Assembly (NCBI GenBank): GCA_014650015.1
Contig: BMUD01000026.1
Coordinates: 1-64,000 of the forward strand
DNA length: 64,000 nt
Origin: Streptomyces griseoloalbus
Lineage (GTDB): Bacteria; Actinomycetota; Actinomycetes; Streptomycetales; Streptomycetaceae
Reading direction: 5' to 3'
Of this stretch, positions 55,532 to 64,000 are shown one piece after another. The notes beneath the pieces were generated by a model. That model was not told where the DNA came from, did no database searches, and was given only the letters and a program-made list of their open reading frames with translations. How positions within the stretch are numbered: the first letter of the stretch is position 1; each line of letters opens with the position of its first letter. The position numbers and the translations under genes are program-made.

Positions 55532-56485
55532 TCAGCCCCTCCTCCAGTCGTCGCCCCACTGCTGCCGGGGCTCGGGCGCGCCGGAGTGGGCGTGGTACTC
55601 CACCGACTCCGCGGTCAACCGCATGAACGCCTCCTCCAGGGAGGCCTGCTGCGAGCTCAGCTCGTGCAGCACCAGCTGGTTCCGGGCCGCCAGCTCCCCG
55701 ATGTACTCGGCCTTGGAGCCGTCCACCTCCAGCGACCCGTTGCCGTTCTCCACGGCGGTGATCCCGGCCTGGTGCAGCACATCCAGCAGCCGCTCCCGCT
55801 GCGGGCTGCGCACCCGGACGTAGGAGCGCGAGTTGTGCTCGATGAATTCGGCCATGGAGGTGTCGGCGAGCAGCCGGCCCTGGCCGATGACGACGAGGTG
55901 GTCGGCGGTCAGCGCCATCTCGCTCATCAGGTGGGAGGAGACGAAGACCGTGCGGCCCTGGGCGGCGAGCGACTTCATCAGGGTGCGGATCCAGTGGATG
56001 CCCTCGGGGTCGAGGCCGTTCACCGGCTCGTCGAACATCAGGATCCGCGGGTCGCCGAGCAGCGCGGCGGCGATGCCGAGCCGCTGGCCCATGCCGAGCG
56101 AGAACCCCTTGGCCTTCTTCCGCGCCACCGCCGTCAGGCCGACCGTGTCCAGCACCTCGTGCACCCGCCGCCGTGGGATTTTGTTGCTCTGGGCGAGGCA
56201 CAGCAGGTGGTGGTAGGCGCTGCGGCCCGGGTGCACGCCCTTGGCCTCCAGCAGGGCGCCGATGTACGTCAGCGGATCCTTGAGCCGGTCGTAGTGCGTG
56301 CCGTCGATCCGCACGTCCCCGGCGGTGGGCCGGTCCAGGCCCAGGATCATCCGCATGGTGGTCGACTTGCCCGCGCCGTTCGGGCCGAGGAAGCCCGTGA
56401 CGATGCCCGGTCTGACGGTGAAGGTCAGACGGTCCACCGCCACCTTCTCGCCGTACCGCTTGGTCAGCCCCTCGAGCTCGATCAT
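55532..56485 (-). CDS. ABC ATPase, module B
   Basis: A 317-residue ATPase with Walker A GPNGAGKST, signature SLGMGQRLG, Walker B ILMFDEPVNGLDP and SSHLMSEMA, nearly identical in these blocks to module A, supporting a tandem duplication. It lacks the long low-complexity tail of module A. It is separated from filP by a perfect hairpin terminator. Confidence 0.93.
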   Translation of the reverse strand: MIELEGLTKRYGEKVAVDRLTFTVRPGIVTGFLGPNGAGKSTTMRMILGLDRPTAGDVRIDGTHYDRLKDPLTYIGALLEAKGVHPGRSAYHHLLCLAQSNKIPRRRVHEVLDTVGLTAVARKKAKGFSLGMGQRLGIAAALLGDPRILMFDEPVNGLDPEGIHWIRTLMKSLAAQGRTVFVSSHLMSEMALTADHLVVIGQGRLLADTSMAEFIEHNSRSYVRVRSPQRERLLDVLHQAGITAVENGNGSLEVDGSKAEYIGELAARNQLVLHELSSQQASLEEAFMRLTAESVEYHAHSGAPEPRQQWGDDWRRG

Positions 56486-56507
56486 GCGGCCACGCTAAAA
56501 CGGGACA

Positions 56508-56539
56508 AAGCCCTCTGCCACCTCAGTGGCAGAGGGCTT
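56508..56539 (-). terminator. Terminator of filP
   Basis: AAGCCCTCTGCCAC (56508-56521) and GTGGCAGAGGGCTT (56526-56539) form a perfect 14-bp stem with a 4-base loop, 31 bp after the filP stop on the minus strand. Confidence 0.88.
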
Positions 56540-56570
56540 CGCCGATGTTCGGTCGCCGTTCGGCGGGACG

Positions 56571-57509
56571 TTACCGGGACTGCTGGGCCGGCACCCCGCG
56601 GGAGATCGGCTCGTCCTCGGTGGAGGGCGCGCCGGTCGCGGCCACCGCGGCACCCGTGAGCGTCGCCAGCATCTCGCGGACGTTCGTCAGCTGGGCGTTG
56701 ATCGAGTCGCGGCGGTTGGTCAGCGCCGCCAGCTCGCGCTCGGATTCCGAGCGGATCCGGTCGGCCTTGGCGTTGGCGTCGGCCACGATGTCCTCCGCCT
56801 GGCGCTGAGCCGTCTCCACCGTCTGGCGGGCACGGCGCTCGGCGTCGGTGCGCAGCTTCTCGGCCTCCAGGCGCAGCTGCTCCGCGCGGTGCTCGATCTC
56901 GGCGAGGCGCTTCTCGGCCTTGGCCTGACGGGACGCCAGGTCGCGCTCGGACTGCTCGCGGCGCTTGGCGAGGTTCGTCTCGAAGTCGGCGGCGGCCTGC
57001 GCGGCCTTGGCGCGGGTCTCCTCGAAGAGGGCGTCCGCCTCCTCACGCTTGGACTGCGCGTCCTTCTGCGCCTCGGAGCGCAGCTGGGTGGCTTCGCCCT
57101 GAGCCTTCTCGACGATCCGGACGCCCTCGTCCTCGGCCTTGGCCTTGCGCTCGGCGGCGTACGACTCGGCGTCGTTGCGCACCTGCTGGGCGGCCGACTC
57201 GGCGAGCTCGCGGTGCTGCTCCGCCGCGCGCCGCGCCTCCTCGCGCAGATCCTTGGCCTCCTCCTCGGCGAGGCGGAGGATCTTCTCCACACGCGCGCCG
57301 AGACCGGCGTACGACGGCTCGGCGTCGGTGACCTGGGCCTGGGCGTTCTGCGTCTCGAGGTGGAGCTCCTCGATGCGCTTTTCCAGAGCGGTGATGCGGG
57401 CGAGAGCGCTGTCACGGTCGGAGACGAGCTTGGAGATACGTTCGTCCACCTGAGCGCGGTCGTACCCACGCCGCACAAGCTCGAAGCCGTAGGGGGAAGT
57501 GTCGCTCAT
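56571..57509 (-). CDS. filP: Coiled-coil intermediate-filament-like protein FilP
   Basis: A 312-residue protein, almost all coiled coil from about residue 25 to 275 and rich in Ala/Glu/Arg. A short DivIVA-like start (FELVRRGYDRAQVDERI) precedes it and a brief disordered end follows. FilP forms a stress-bearing cytoskeletal network near hyphal tips and interacts with DivIVA and Scy. It lies 183 bp after scy and in the same direction, as in other Streptomyces. Confidence 0.92.
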   Translation of the reverse strand: MSDTSPYGFELVRRGYDRAQVDERISKLVSDRDSALARITALEKRIEELHLETQNAQAQVTDAEPSYAGLGARVEKILRLAEEEAKDLREEARRAAEQHRELAESAAQQVRNDAESYAAERKAKAEDEGVRIVEKAQGEATQLRSEAQKDAQSKREEADALFEETRAKAAQAAADFETNLAKRREQSERDLASRQAKAEKRLAEIEHRAEQLRLEAEKLRTDAERRARQTVETAQRQAEDIVADANAKADRIRSESERELAALTNRRDSINAQLTNVREMLATLTGAAVAATGAPSTEDEPISRGVPAQQSR

Positions 57510-57692
57510 GGGGTTCCTGTCGAATGAGACCGGTGAGGTGATAGGTGGAATCCTAGGGGTCGAAGCGCTGTGTCATCGAGCGGATGCACGTTTGATACGG
57601 AGAATGACACCCCTTTTGAGTGGCTAACCGTCCCAGGGCTTGCCAAACCCTTGGTCAAAGTCCCTCCCAGGCAGGGGATTTCGTCCGCTTTG

Positions 57693-60600
57693 CTAGTTAT
57701 CCGATGACTTGCCACCCGTACGGGTACCACCCGCCGTGGCCCCCGCCTTGACCCCGTTGTCCTTGCCGCCCGAGGGCGCTTCGAAGGACTCCAGCGCCTC
57801 CAGCACGTCCTGCACGCGGGAGATCTCGGCGTTGATGTCCTCGCGACGCCGCACCAGCACGTCCAGTTCGCGCTGGCCCTCCTCGACCGTGCGCCGCGCC
57901 TCGCGGACCGCCTCGGCCTTCAGCTCCTCGGCCTCCTTGACGAGCGTGGCCTTCTTCTGCTCGGCCTCCTTGAGCAGCCCCTCGGCCTTCTTGACGGCGG
58001 CGATGCGCACCTTGCCCGCTTCGGAGTTGGCCTCGGAAACGATCTCCTTGGCCTTCGCCGCCGCCTTGGCGAGCTGCTCCTCGGCCGCCTTGACGAGCGC
58101 GTCGCAGCGGTCCCCCGTGGACTTCATCGTCTCCGCCGCCTCACGGCGGGCCCGCTCGTGCAGCTCCTCGATCTCACTGGTGATGCGCTCGCGCAGCTCC
58201 TCGGCGCGCTGCCTGATCTGTGTCGCGTCCCGGCGCGCGCCGACCAGCAGCTCGTCCGCGTCCGTACGGGCCTTCTCCACCCGGGTGTTGCCCTCGACGG
58301 TCGCGTCGGAGACGATCCGCTCGGCCTCGCTGCGGGCCGCGCCGACCATCGTGTCCGCCTGCGACTCCGCGTCCGCCGTCGTCTTCAGCGCCTGCTGCTG
58401 CGCCTCGGTGAGCAGCTTGTCCGCCTCGGCGGTGGTCTCCGTGATGAGCGTGTCGACCTGCTCGGCCGCCTCGGAGCGCCGCTTGTTGGCCTCCTTGCGG
58501 GCCTCGTCCAGGGTCCGCTCGGCCTCCTCGCGCGCGGCCGACACCAGCCGCTCGGCCTCCGACTCCGCGCCGGCCTTGACCCGTTCGGCCTCGCCGCGGA
58601 TCCGCTCCGCGTGCTGCTGTGCCGACCCCACCGTCTCCGCGGCCTCGGCCCGCATCCGCTCCGCGTCGCCGGTGGCGTCCGCGATCAGCTTCTCCGCCTT
58701 GGCGACCGACTCCGTGCGCAGCCGCTCGGCTTCGGCGACCGATTCCGAGCGGACCCGCTCGGCTTCGGCGACGGTCTCCGTGCGCAGCCGCTCGGCCTCG
58801 GCGACCGATTCCGAGCGGACCCGCTCGGCTTCGGCGACGGTCTCCGTGCGCAGCCGGTCGGTCTCCGTGATGGTCTCGGTGGTGAGCCGCTCGGCCTCGC
58901 TGCGGGCCTCGGTGATGAGGGTGTCCGCCTGCGTCGCCGCGTCCGAACGGATCCGGTTGGCGTCCTCGCGGGCGTCCGCCCGGGTGCGCGCCGCCGCCTG
59001 CTCGGCCTCGGCGATGGCGTCCGACGCCTCCGTGCGCACCCGCTGGGCGTGCTCGGACACGTCCGCGCGGATCCGCTCGGCCTCGCTGATCGCCTCGGAC
59101 ACGGTGCGCTCGGCCAGCGCCTTGGCGGCCTCCGTCTCCTCCTGCGCCTCGCGCCGCAGCCGTCCGGCGTCCTCGCTCGCCCGCTCCCGCTCCGCGTAGG
59201 CGTCGGCGCGGACCCGGTCCGCCTCCTCCTCGGCCGCGTGGCGCGTGCGCTCCGCCGCGTGCTCGGCGGCGCTGCGCAGCCCGGCGATCTCCTCCTGGGC
59301 CTGCTCGTGCAGTCCCGCGACGGAGTCCCGTACCTGCGTCGCGTGCTGCTCGGCGGCCGACACCATCTCGGTGGCGCGCCGGTCGGCCTCCTCGACCAGA
59401 CGCACGGCCTCGGCCTGCGCCTCCTCCACGCGGGTGCGCGCCGAGGCCAGCAGCTCCTCGCTCTGCTCGCGGGCCCGCTCGCGCTCCTGGTCGGCCTCCT
59501 GCCGGGCGGCGCCGAGGAGTTCCTCCGCCTCGCGGCGACGGCGGGCCGCCTCCTCCTGCGCGGCGGCCAGCGTCTCCGACGCCTCCGCGGCGATCCGCTC
59601 GGCGGCGGCCTGCGCCTCCGCCCGCATCCGGTCGGCGCTGTCCTGCGCCTCCGACTTCAGCCGCTCCGCCTCGGCGGCGGCCTCCGACCGCAGCCGCACG
59701 GCGACGGACTCGCCCTCCGCGCGGGACGCGGACGCGTCGGCGGCGGCCTCGTCACGCAGCCGCTCGGCCTCCGCCTCCGCCTGCTGCTGGAGCGCACGGA
59801 TCCGCTCGGCGGCCTCGGTGCGCAGCCGCTCGGTCTCCTCGGACGCCTCCCGGCGGATCCGGGCGGCCTCCTCGCGCGCGTCGCTCAGCGCCTGCTCGGC
59901 GACGGCGAGCCGCTCCTCGGCCTCCGTGTGCAGCCGCGTCAGTTCCTCGGCGGCCTCCGCGCGCCGCGCCTCGACCGCCCGCTCGGTCTCCTCGCGCAGT
60001 TCGCGCGCGGCCCGCTCGGCGTCCGCCTTGAGCGCGTCGGACTGCTCGACGACCTCCGCGCGGTGCCGCTCGGCCTCCTTGCGGGTGCGCTCCAGCGTCT
60101 CCTCGGCCTGCCGGCGCAGCGTCGTGGCGCGCTCGATGGCCTCGGTGCGGACCTTCTCGCTGTCCGTCTGCGCGGTGGAGCGCAGCTCATCGGCGTCCGC
60201 CTTCGCCTTGGCGAGCAGCTCCTCGGCGGACTTCGCCGCCTCCTCGATCTGCGCCACGGCCTCCTTGCGGGCCTCCGCGCGGATCCTCTCGCCCTCGGAC
60301 ACCGCGTCGGAGCGCAGCTGCTCGGCCTCGCCGCGCAGCCGGCGGGCCTCCTCCTGCAGCTCGACGGTCTTGGCGCGGTACTCCTTGGTGTCGTCCTTCG
60401 CCGCGCCCTTGAGCTGCTCGGCGATGTCGTGCGCCTCGGCGCGCAGCCGGTCCGCCTCGGCCTCGGCCTCGCTGCGGATCCGCTCGGCCTCCTCGGCCGC
60501 GGCCCTGGTGGTCCGCTTCGCTTCCTCCGACGCCTTGTTGAGCACGTCCTCGGCGGTCTTGGCCGCCTTGGACAGCTGCGTCGCGGACTCCTCCGCGGTG

Positions 60601-61673
60601 ATCCTGCGGGCCTTCTCGGCGGCCTCGGAGACGATCTTCTCGGCCTCCGCGCGGGCGTCGGCGACCAGCTGCTCCGCCTCGGACTTGGTCTGCTCGGCCT
60701 CCTTCGTGGCCTCCTCGACCAGCCGGGCGACCTGCTCCTTGGCGGTGCGGGTACGGGTTTCGTTGGCGGACTCGGCGGAGGTGAGGGCCTTGGACGCGGC
60801 CTCCTTCGCCTCGGCGAGCACCTTCTCCGCCTCGGCGCGCGCCTCGCGCAGCGCGGTCTCGGCCTCCGCCATGCGCTGCTCGGCGGCGCGGCTGAGCTCC
60901 TGCGCCTGACGGCGCGCGGACTCCGACTCGCTGGCGGTCGACGTCCGCAGCTGCTCGGCGTGGTCGGTGGCCTCCTGAGCCTGCGTGGAGGCGGCGTTCA
61001 GCAGCCGCTCGGCGTCCGCGCGGGCCCGGCGCAGGATCTGCTCGGCCTCCGCGCGGGCCGACTCGGCCTCGCTCTGCAGCCGCTGGCGGGCCTCGGCGGT
61101 CAGCCGCTCGGCCTCCGCGCGGGCGGCGGCCAGCGCCTGCTCGGTCTCCGCGCGGGACTCCTCCAGGAGCCGGCGGGCCTGCTGCTCGGTCCGGGCGCGC
61201 AGCTGCTCGGCCCACGCCACGTTCTCGTTGACGTGGGACTCGACGGTCTGCCGGCGCTCCGCCAGCTCCTGGTCGAGCTGCTGGCGCCGCGTCACCGCCT
61301 CCTGGTGCAGCTCCGCCTGGAGCCGGGCCGCCTGCTCCGCGTGCTCCTGGAGGATCCGCTGGGTCTGCGCCCGCGCCTGGCTCAGCTCCCGCTCGGCGTC
61401 CGCGCGGAGCTGGTCGGCCTGCATCTGCGCGTTGCGCAGCAACTGCTCGGCCTGGTAACCGAGGTCACCGCCGTCGAACGCGGGCCGGGACATGATGGTG
61501 CGCCGCGCCTCGTGCAGCTTGGCGCGCAGCACCTCGACCTGGTAGCCGAGGTCCTCGGCGTGCTGGATCGCCTTTTCCCGCTCGGTCTTCAGCCGCTTCA
61601 TCTCGGCTTCGAACCGAGAGAGGTGGTCGACGTCAGCCGCCGGCTCTCGCTCCTGGCTCTCGTAGCCCCGCAC
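57693..61673 (-). CDS. scy: Giant coiled-coil polarity protein Scy
   Basis: A 1326-residue coiled-coil scaffold of the tip-organising centre that governs hyphal tip growth and branching with DivIVA and FilP. A short N-terminal part (VRGYESQEREPAADVDHL) is followed by an almost unbroken coiled coil of Ala/Glu/Arg-rich 11-residue and longer repeats, ending with a small Gly/Ser/Thr-rich tail. The GTG at 61673 gives 1326 residues, the length I recall for S. coelicolor Scy; an ATG at 61724 would add 17. Near-identical 33-bp repeats lie inside (see repeat entry). Confidence 0.92.
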   Translation of the reverse strand: MRGYESQEREPAADVDHLSRFEAEMKRLKTEREKAIQHAEDLGYQVEVLRAKLHEARRTIMSRPAFDGGDLGYQAEQLLRNAQMQADQLRADAERELSQARAQTQRILQEHAEQAARLQAELHQEAVTRRQQLDQELAERRQTVESHVNENVAWAEQLRARTEQQARRLLEESRAETEQALAAARAEAERLTAEARQRLQSEAESARAEAEQILRRARADAERLLNAASTQAQEATDHAEQLRTSTASESESARRQAQELSRAAEQRMAEAETALREARAEAEKVLAEAKEAASKALTSAESANETRTRTAKEQVARLVEEATKEAEQTKSEAEQLVADARAEAEKIVSEAAEKARRITAEESATQLSKAAKTAEDVLNKASEEAKRTTRAAAEEAERIRSEAEAEADRLRAEAHDIAEQLKGAAKDDTKEYRAKTVELQEEARRLRGEAEQLRSDAVSEGERIRAEARKEAVAQIEEAAKSAEELLAKAKADADELRSTAQTDSEKVRTEAIERATTLRRQAEETLERTRKEAERHRAEVVEQSDALKADAERAARELREETERAVEARRAEAAEELTRLHTEAEERLAVAEQALSDAREEAARIRREASEETERLRTEAAERIRALQQQAEAEAERLRDEAAADASASRAEGESVAVRLRSEAAAEAERLKSEAQDSADRMRAEAQAAAERIAAEASETLAAAQEEAARRRREAEELLGAARQEADQERERAREQSEELLASARTRVEEAQAEAVRLVEEADRRATEMVSAAEQHATQVRDSVAGLHEQAQEEIAGLRSAAEHAAERTRHAAEEEADRVRADAYAERERASEDAGRLRREAQEETEAAKALAERTVSEAISEAERIRADVSEHAQRVRTEASDAIAEAEQAAARTRADAREDANRIRSDAATQADTLITEARSEAERLTTETITETDRLRTETVAEAERVRSESVAEAERLRTETVAEAERVRSESVAEAERLRTESVAKAEKLIADATGDAERMRAEAAETVGSAQQHAERIRGEAERVKAGAESEAERLVSAAREEAERTLDEARKEANKRRSEAAEQVDTLITETTAEADKLLTEAQQQALKTTADAESQADTMVGAARSEAERIVSDATVEGNTRVEKARTDADELLVGARRDATQIRQRAEELRERITSEIEELHERARREAAETMKSTGDRCDALVKAAEEQLAKAAAKAKEIVSEANSEAGKVRIAAVKKAEGLLKEAEQKKATLVKEAEELKAEAVREARRTVEEGQRELDVLVRRREDINAEISRVQDVLEALESFEAPSGGKDNGVKAGATAGGTRTGGKSSDN
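58702..58866 (-). repeat. 33-bp near-identical repeats inside scy
   Basis: Five 33-bp units encode 11-residue hendecads alternating AEAERLRTET and AEAERVRSES (about residues 936-990). Pairs of units recur with a 66-bp period and almost no base differences, also at silent sites, pointing to recent tandem duplication and a spot where the length may vary between strains. Confidence 0.8.
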
Positions 61674-61903
61674 TGCGCGGTCCCATCCGTCCCCTGGTCG
61701 CAAGTCTGGCCGAGCCCCGTTCATCCGCCGAACGGGGCCCCCGGGGGAATGGTGTCAGATCTACGGCGGAGCATGGGCTGCTGCCCCGCCCTCGCCCCCC
61801 GAAACCCGGACCCCGGTGATCCCGCCGGCAAAGACGACGGGACGCGGTCACCACGGATCGAGCGGCGACCGGACCCAACCCTACCGGCCCTTATGTACGT
61901 GGG

Positions 61904-62344
61904 TCAGTGCTCGGATGACTCAACAGGCGCCGAAGTGACCAGTTCTGTCAGAACGCCATGGCAGTCCTTGGGGTGCAGGAAGGTGATTCGTGACCCCATG
62001 GAGCCGCGCCGGGGCTCTTCGTACAGCACGCGTACGCCCTTGCCGCGGATGTCGGCGGCCTCCGCGTCCACGTCCGCCGTGCCGAAAGCGATGTGGTGGA
62101 CGCCCTCGCCGTTCTTCGCGAGCCACTTGGCGACGGTGGAGTCCTCGCGGGTCGGCTCGAGCAGCTGCAGGTAGGAGGCCCCGCCGTCGGAGGTGTCGTT
62201 GATCTTGAGCATGGCCTCGCGCACGCCCTGCTCCTCGTTGACCTCGGAGTGGAACACCTCGAAGCCGTAGGTGGCCCGGTAGAACTCCACGGTCTTGTCC
62301 AGGTCGAAACAGGCGATCCCGATGTGGTCGATTCGCGTCAGCAT
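61904..62344 (-). CDS. mce: Methylmalonyl-CoA epimerase
   Basis: A 146-residue VOC-fold metalloenzyme interconverting R- and S-methylmalonyl-CoA. Metal ligands are visible as H7 in IDHIGIA, the His in VHHIAFG and the Glu in VLTELV. It lies between scy and the divergent thiolase gene (147 bp between). With meaB nearby it belongs to propionyl-/methylmalonyl-CoA metabolism, which also feeds polyketide precursors. Confidence 0.94.
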   Translation of the reverse strand: MLTRIDHIGIACFDLDKTVEFYRATYGFEVFHSEVNEEQGVREAMLKINDTSDGGASYLQLLEPTREDSTVAKWLAKNGEGVHHIAFGTADVDAEAADIRGKGVRVLYEEPRRGSMGSRITFLHPKDCHGVLTELVTSAPVESSEH

Positions 62345-62491
62345 GGAATCAGTGCAGCGCTCCCGGGATGGTTACGCAACGTGCGCGCGATCACACCGAA
62401 AGGCCGATGACGGGGTCCACCGCACGTCAGTACATTCGAAGTAAACCCTCGTTCACTCCTCGGCTGTGCAGCCGGAAGGGGACCGCAGCTC

Positions 62492-63724
62492 ATGTCATCT
62501 GCATCCAGCGCATCTTCCGTGTCATCTACAACGAACGGCACGACGTCCGTCATCGTCGCGGGCGCCCGCACCCCGATGGGGCGGTTGCTCGGTTCTCTGA
62601 AGTCCTTCTCCGGAGCCGACCTCGGCGGCTTCGCGATCAAGGCCGCCCTCGACCGTGCGGGGATCGGTGGCGACCAGGTCCAGTACGTGATCATGGGGCA
62701 GGTGCTCCAGGCCGGGGCGGGGCAGATCCCGGCACGCCAGGCCGCCGTCAAGGCCGGCATCCCGATGAACGTCCCGGCGCTCACCGTCAACAAGGTGTGC
62801 CTCTCCGGCCTCGACGCGATCGCGCTGGCCGACCAGCTGATCCGGGCCGGCGAGTTCGACGTGGTCGTCGCCGGCGGCCAGGAGTCCATGACCAACGCCC
62901 CGCACCTGCTGCCGAAGTCCCGCGAGGGCTTCAAGTACGGCGCGGTCCAGATGCTCGACGCCATGGCGTACGACGGCCTGACCGACTCCTTCGAGAACAT
63001 CGCCATGGGCGAGTCCACGGAGAAGCACAACACCCGCCTCGGCCTCGGCCGCCGGGAGCAGGACGAGATCGCCGCCCTGTCCCACCAGCGGGCCGCCGCC
63101 GCGCAGAAGAACGGCGTCTACGAGGCCGAGATCACCCCGGTCGAGATCCCGCAGCGCAAGGGCGACCCGGTGCTCTTCAGCCAGGACGAGGGCATCCGCG
63201 GCGACACCACCGCCGAGTCCCTCGGCAAGCTGCGCCCCGCCTTCACCGAGGGCGGCACCATCACGGCCGGCTCCTCCTCGCAGATCTCGGACGGTGCGGC
63301 GGCCGTGGTCGTGATGAGCAAGGCCAAGGCGCAGGAGCTCGGCCTGGACTGGATCGCCGAGATCGGCGCCCACGGCAACGTGGCCGGCCCCGACAACTCC
63401 CTCCAGTCGCAGCCCTCCAACGCGATCCGGCACGCCCTCGAGAAGGAGGGCCTGGAGGTGTCCGACCTCGACCTCATCGAGATCAACGAGGCGTTCGCCG
63501 CGGTCGCCGTGCAGTCAATGAAGGACCTCGGCGTTTCCACCGAAAAGGTGAACGTCAACGGTGGTGCCATCGCGCTGGGTCACCCGATCGGCATGTCCGG
63601 CGCGCGGCTCGTGCTGCACCTGGCGCTGGAGCTGAAGCGGCGCGGCGGCGGTGTCGGCGCGGCGGCGCTGTGCGGTGGCGGCGGTCAGGGTGACGCGCTG
63701 ATCGTGCGGGTACCCAAGGCCTGA
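62492..63724 (+). CDS. Acetyl-CoA C-acetyltransferase (thiolase)
   Basis: A 410-residue thiolase condensing two acetyl-CoA or cleaving acetoacetyl-CoA. The acyl-carrying cysteine lies in NKVCLSGL; the later [12 protein letters not shown] histidine and CGGGGQG cysteine complete the site. The first ~18 residues are Ser/Ala-rich and not part of the fold. Its product can feed the 3-hydroxybutyryl-CoA dehydrogenase at 45216. meaB follows after 53 bp. Confidence 0.94.
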   Translation: MSSASSASSVSSTTNGTTSVIVAGARTPMGRLLGSLKSFSGADLGGFAIKAALDRAGIGGDQVQYVIMGQVLQAGAGQIPARQAAVKAGIPMNVPALTVNKVCLSGLDAIALADQLIRAGEFDVVVAGGQESMTNAPHLLPKSREGFKYGAVQMLDAMAYDGLTDSFENIAMGESTEKHNTRLGLGRREQDEIAALSHQRAAAAQKNGVYEAEITPVEIPQRKGDPVLFSQDEGIRGDTTAESLGKLRPAFTEGGTITAGSSSQISDGAAAVVVMSKAKAQELGLDWIAEIGAHGNVAGPDNSLQSQPSNAIRHALEKEGLEVSDLDLIEINEAFAAVAVQSMKDLGVSTEKVNVNGGAIALGHPIGMSGARLVLHLALELKRRGGGVGAAALCGGGGQGDALIVRVPKA

Positions 63725-63777
63725 ATCCGGCTGTCGTCGCCGGACCTTACTTCCGAACGGATCTGAACGGAGCTGTG

Positions 63778-64000
63778 ATGCAGGACGTCTCCACTCTGGT
63801 GGCCCAGGCCAGGGAGGGCAGGCCGCGGGCCGTGGCCCGGCTGATCTCCCTGGTGGAGGGGGCGTCCCCGCAGCTCCGGGAGGTCATGGCGGCCCTGGCG
63901 CCGCTGACCGGCAACGCGTACGTGGTCGGCCTCACCGGCTCCCCGGGCGTCGGCAAGTCGACGTCCACCTCGGCGCTGGTGAGCGCGTACCGCAAACAGG
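63778..64000 (+). CDS. meaB: Methylmalonyl-CoA mutase-associated GTPase MeaB (partial)
   Basis: Only the first 74 codons are in the window; the gene runs off the right edge. The start MQDVSTLVAQAREGRPRAVA and the P-loop GLTGSPGVGKST identify the MeaB/ArgK G3E GTPase that loads and protects the B12 cofactor of methylmalonyl-CoA mutase. The ATG follows GGAG; a GTG one codon earlier is also possible. Confidence 0.9.
   Translation, partial: MQDVSTLVAQAREGRPRAVARLISLVEGASPQLREVMAALAPLTGNAYVVGLTGSPGVGKSTSTSALVSAYRKQ

Noticed and set aside
58158-62174. Very long Leu/Gly/Arg-rich plus-strand open frame opposite scy
   Set aside because: It is the antisense shadow of the repetitive scy gene: a high-GC coding strand without stops on the other strand. 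It has no domain, no plausible ribosome site and runs into mce.

Overview
The window is a stretch of a Streptomyces chromosome. Base composition is very high in GC, starts are often GTG or TTG, overlapping GTGA/ATGA stop-starts are common, and the filP-scy polar-growth gene pair is present. From memory, the gene order to the right of the tRNA matches the Streptomyces coelicolor region around SCO5350-SCO5400; this was not checked by a search.

Positions 1-10454 are the right-hand part of an integrated, pSAM2-like actinomycete integrative and conjugative element (AICE). It carries a regulatory block (XRE regulator, GHKL ATP-binding protein, HTH protein with a large sensor-like domain, PP2C phosphatase), a transfer block (SCO3933-family regulator, FtsK-like Tra ATPase, small spread/transfer proteins) and a replication-excision-integration block (rolling-circle Rep, Xis, Int). 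Int ends 233 bp before a tRNA-Arg(CCG) gene on the minus strand, whose 3' end faces the element and is the likely attachment site. The left end lies outside the window. Copies or half-copies of one GTCTAG...CTAGAC palindrome sit in front of four transcription units of the element and suggest a shared control circuit.

Positions 10700-28634 are core chromosome: a lone receiver protein, nrtL, lysA, hom, thrC and thrB (aspartate-family amino acids), rho, an LCP cell-wall protein, rpmE, prfA, prmC, a Sua5-type tRNA-modification enzyme, an LMW-PTP-like protein lacking the catalytic cysteine, a glyA copy and a WecA/MraY-type glycan-lipid transferase. Positions 28776-36826 hold the atpIBEFHAGDC operon, with a Rex-like operator in front and hairpins bordering the atpA-G-D block.

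Positions 36877-46540 are more varied: a DUF2550 protein, a secreted GH18 chitinase with the typical paired TGGTCCAGACCT repeats, a two-component system, two small membrane proteins, a MITE-like repeat, a cobalamin adenosyltransferase, a drug-type ABC exporter with a divergent TetR regulator, a 3-hydroxybutyryl-CoA dehydrogenase and a STAS protein. Positions 46801-64000 hold a large membrane-anchored NTPase-like protein, the mismatch endonuclease nucS, an SCO5389-family protein, an LLM flavin oxidoreductase, a small zinc-finger-like protein, two tandem paralogous ABC modules, filP and scy, and a methylmalonyl-CoA/acyl-CoA group (mce, thiolase, start of meaB) cut by the window end.

Two MITE-like elements (22108-22331 and 42067-42240), a tandem array of palindromic 20-bp units between thrC and thrB, and a SigR-type promoter in front of rpmE are the main non-coding features.
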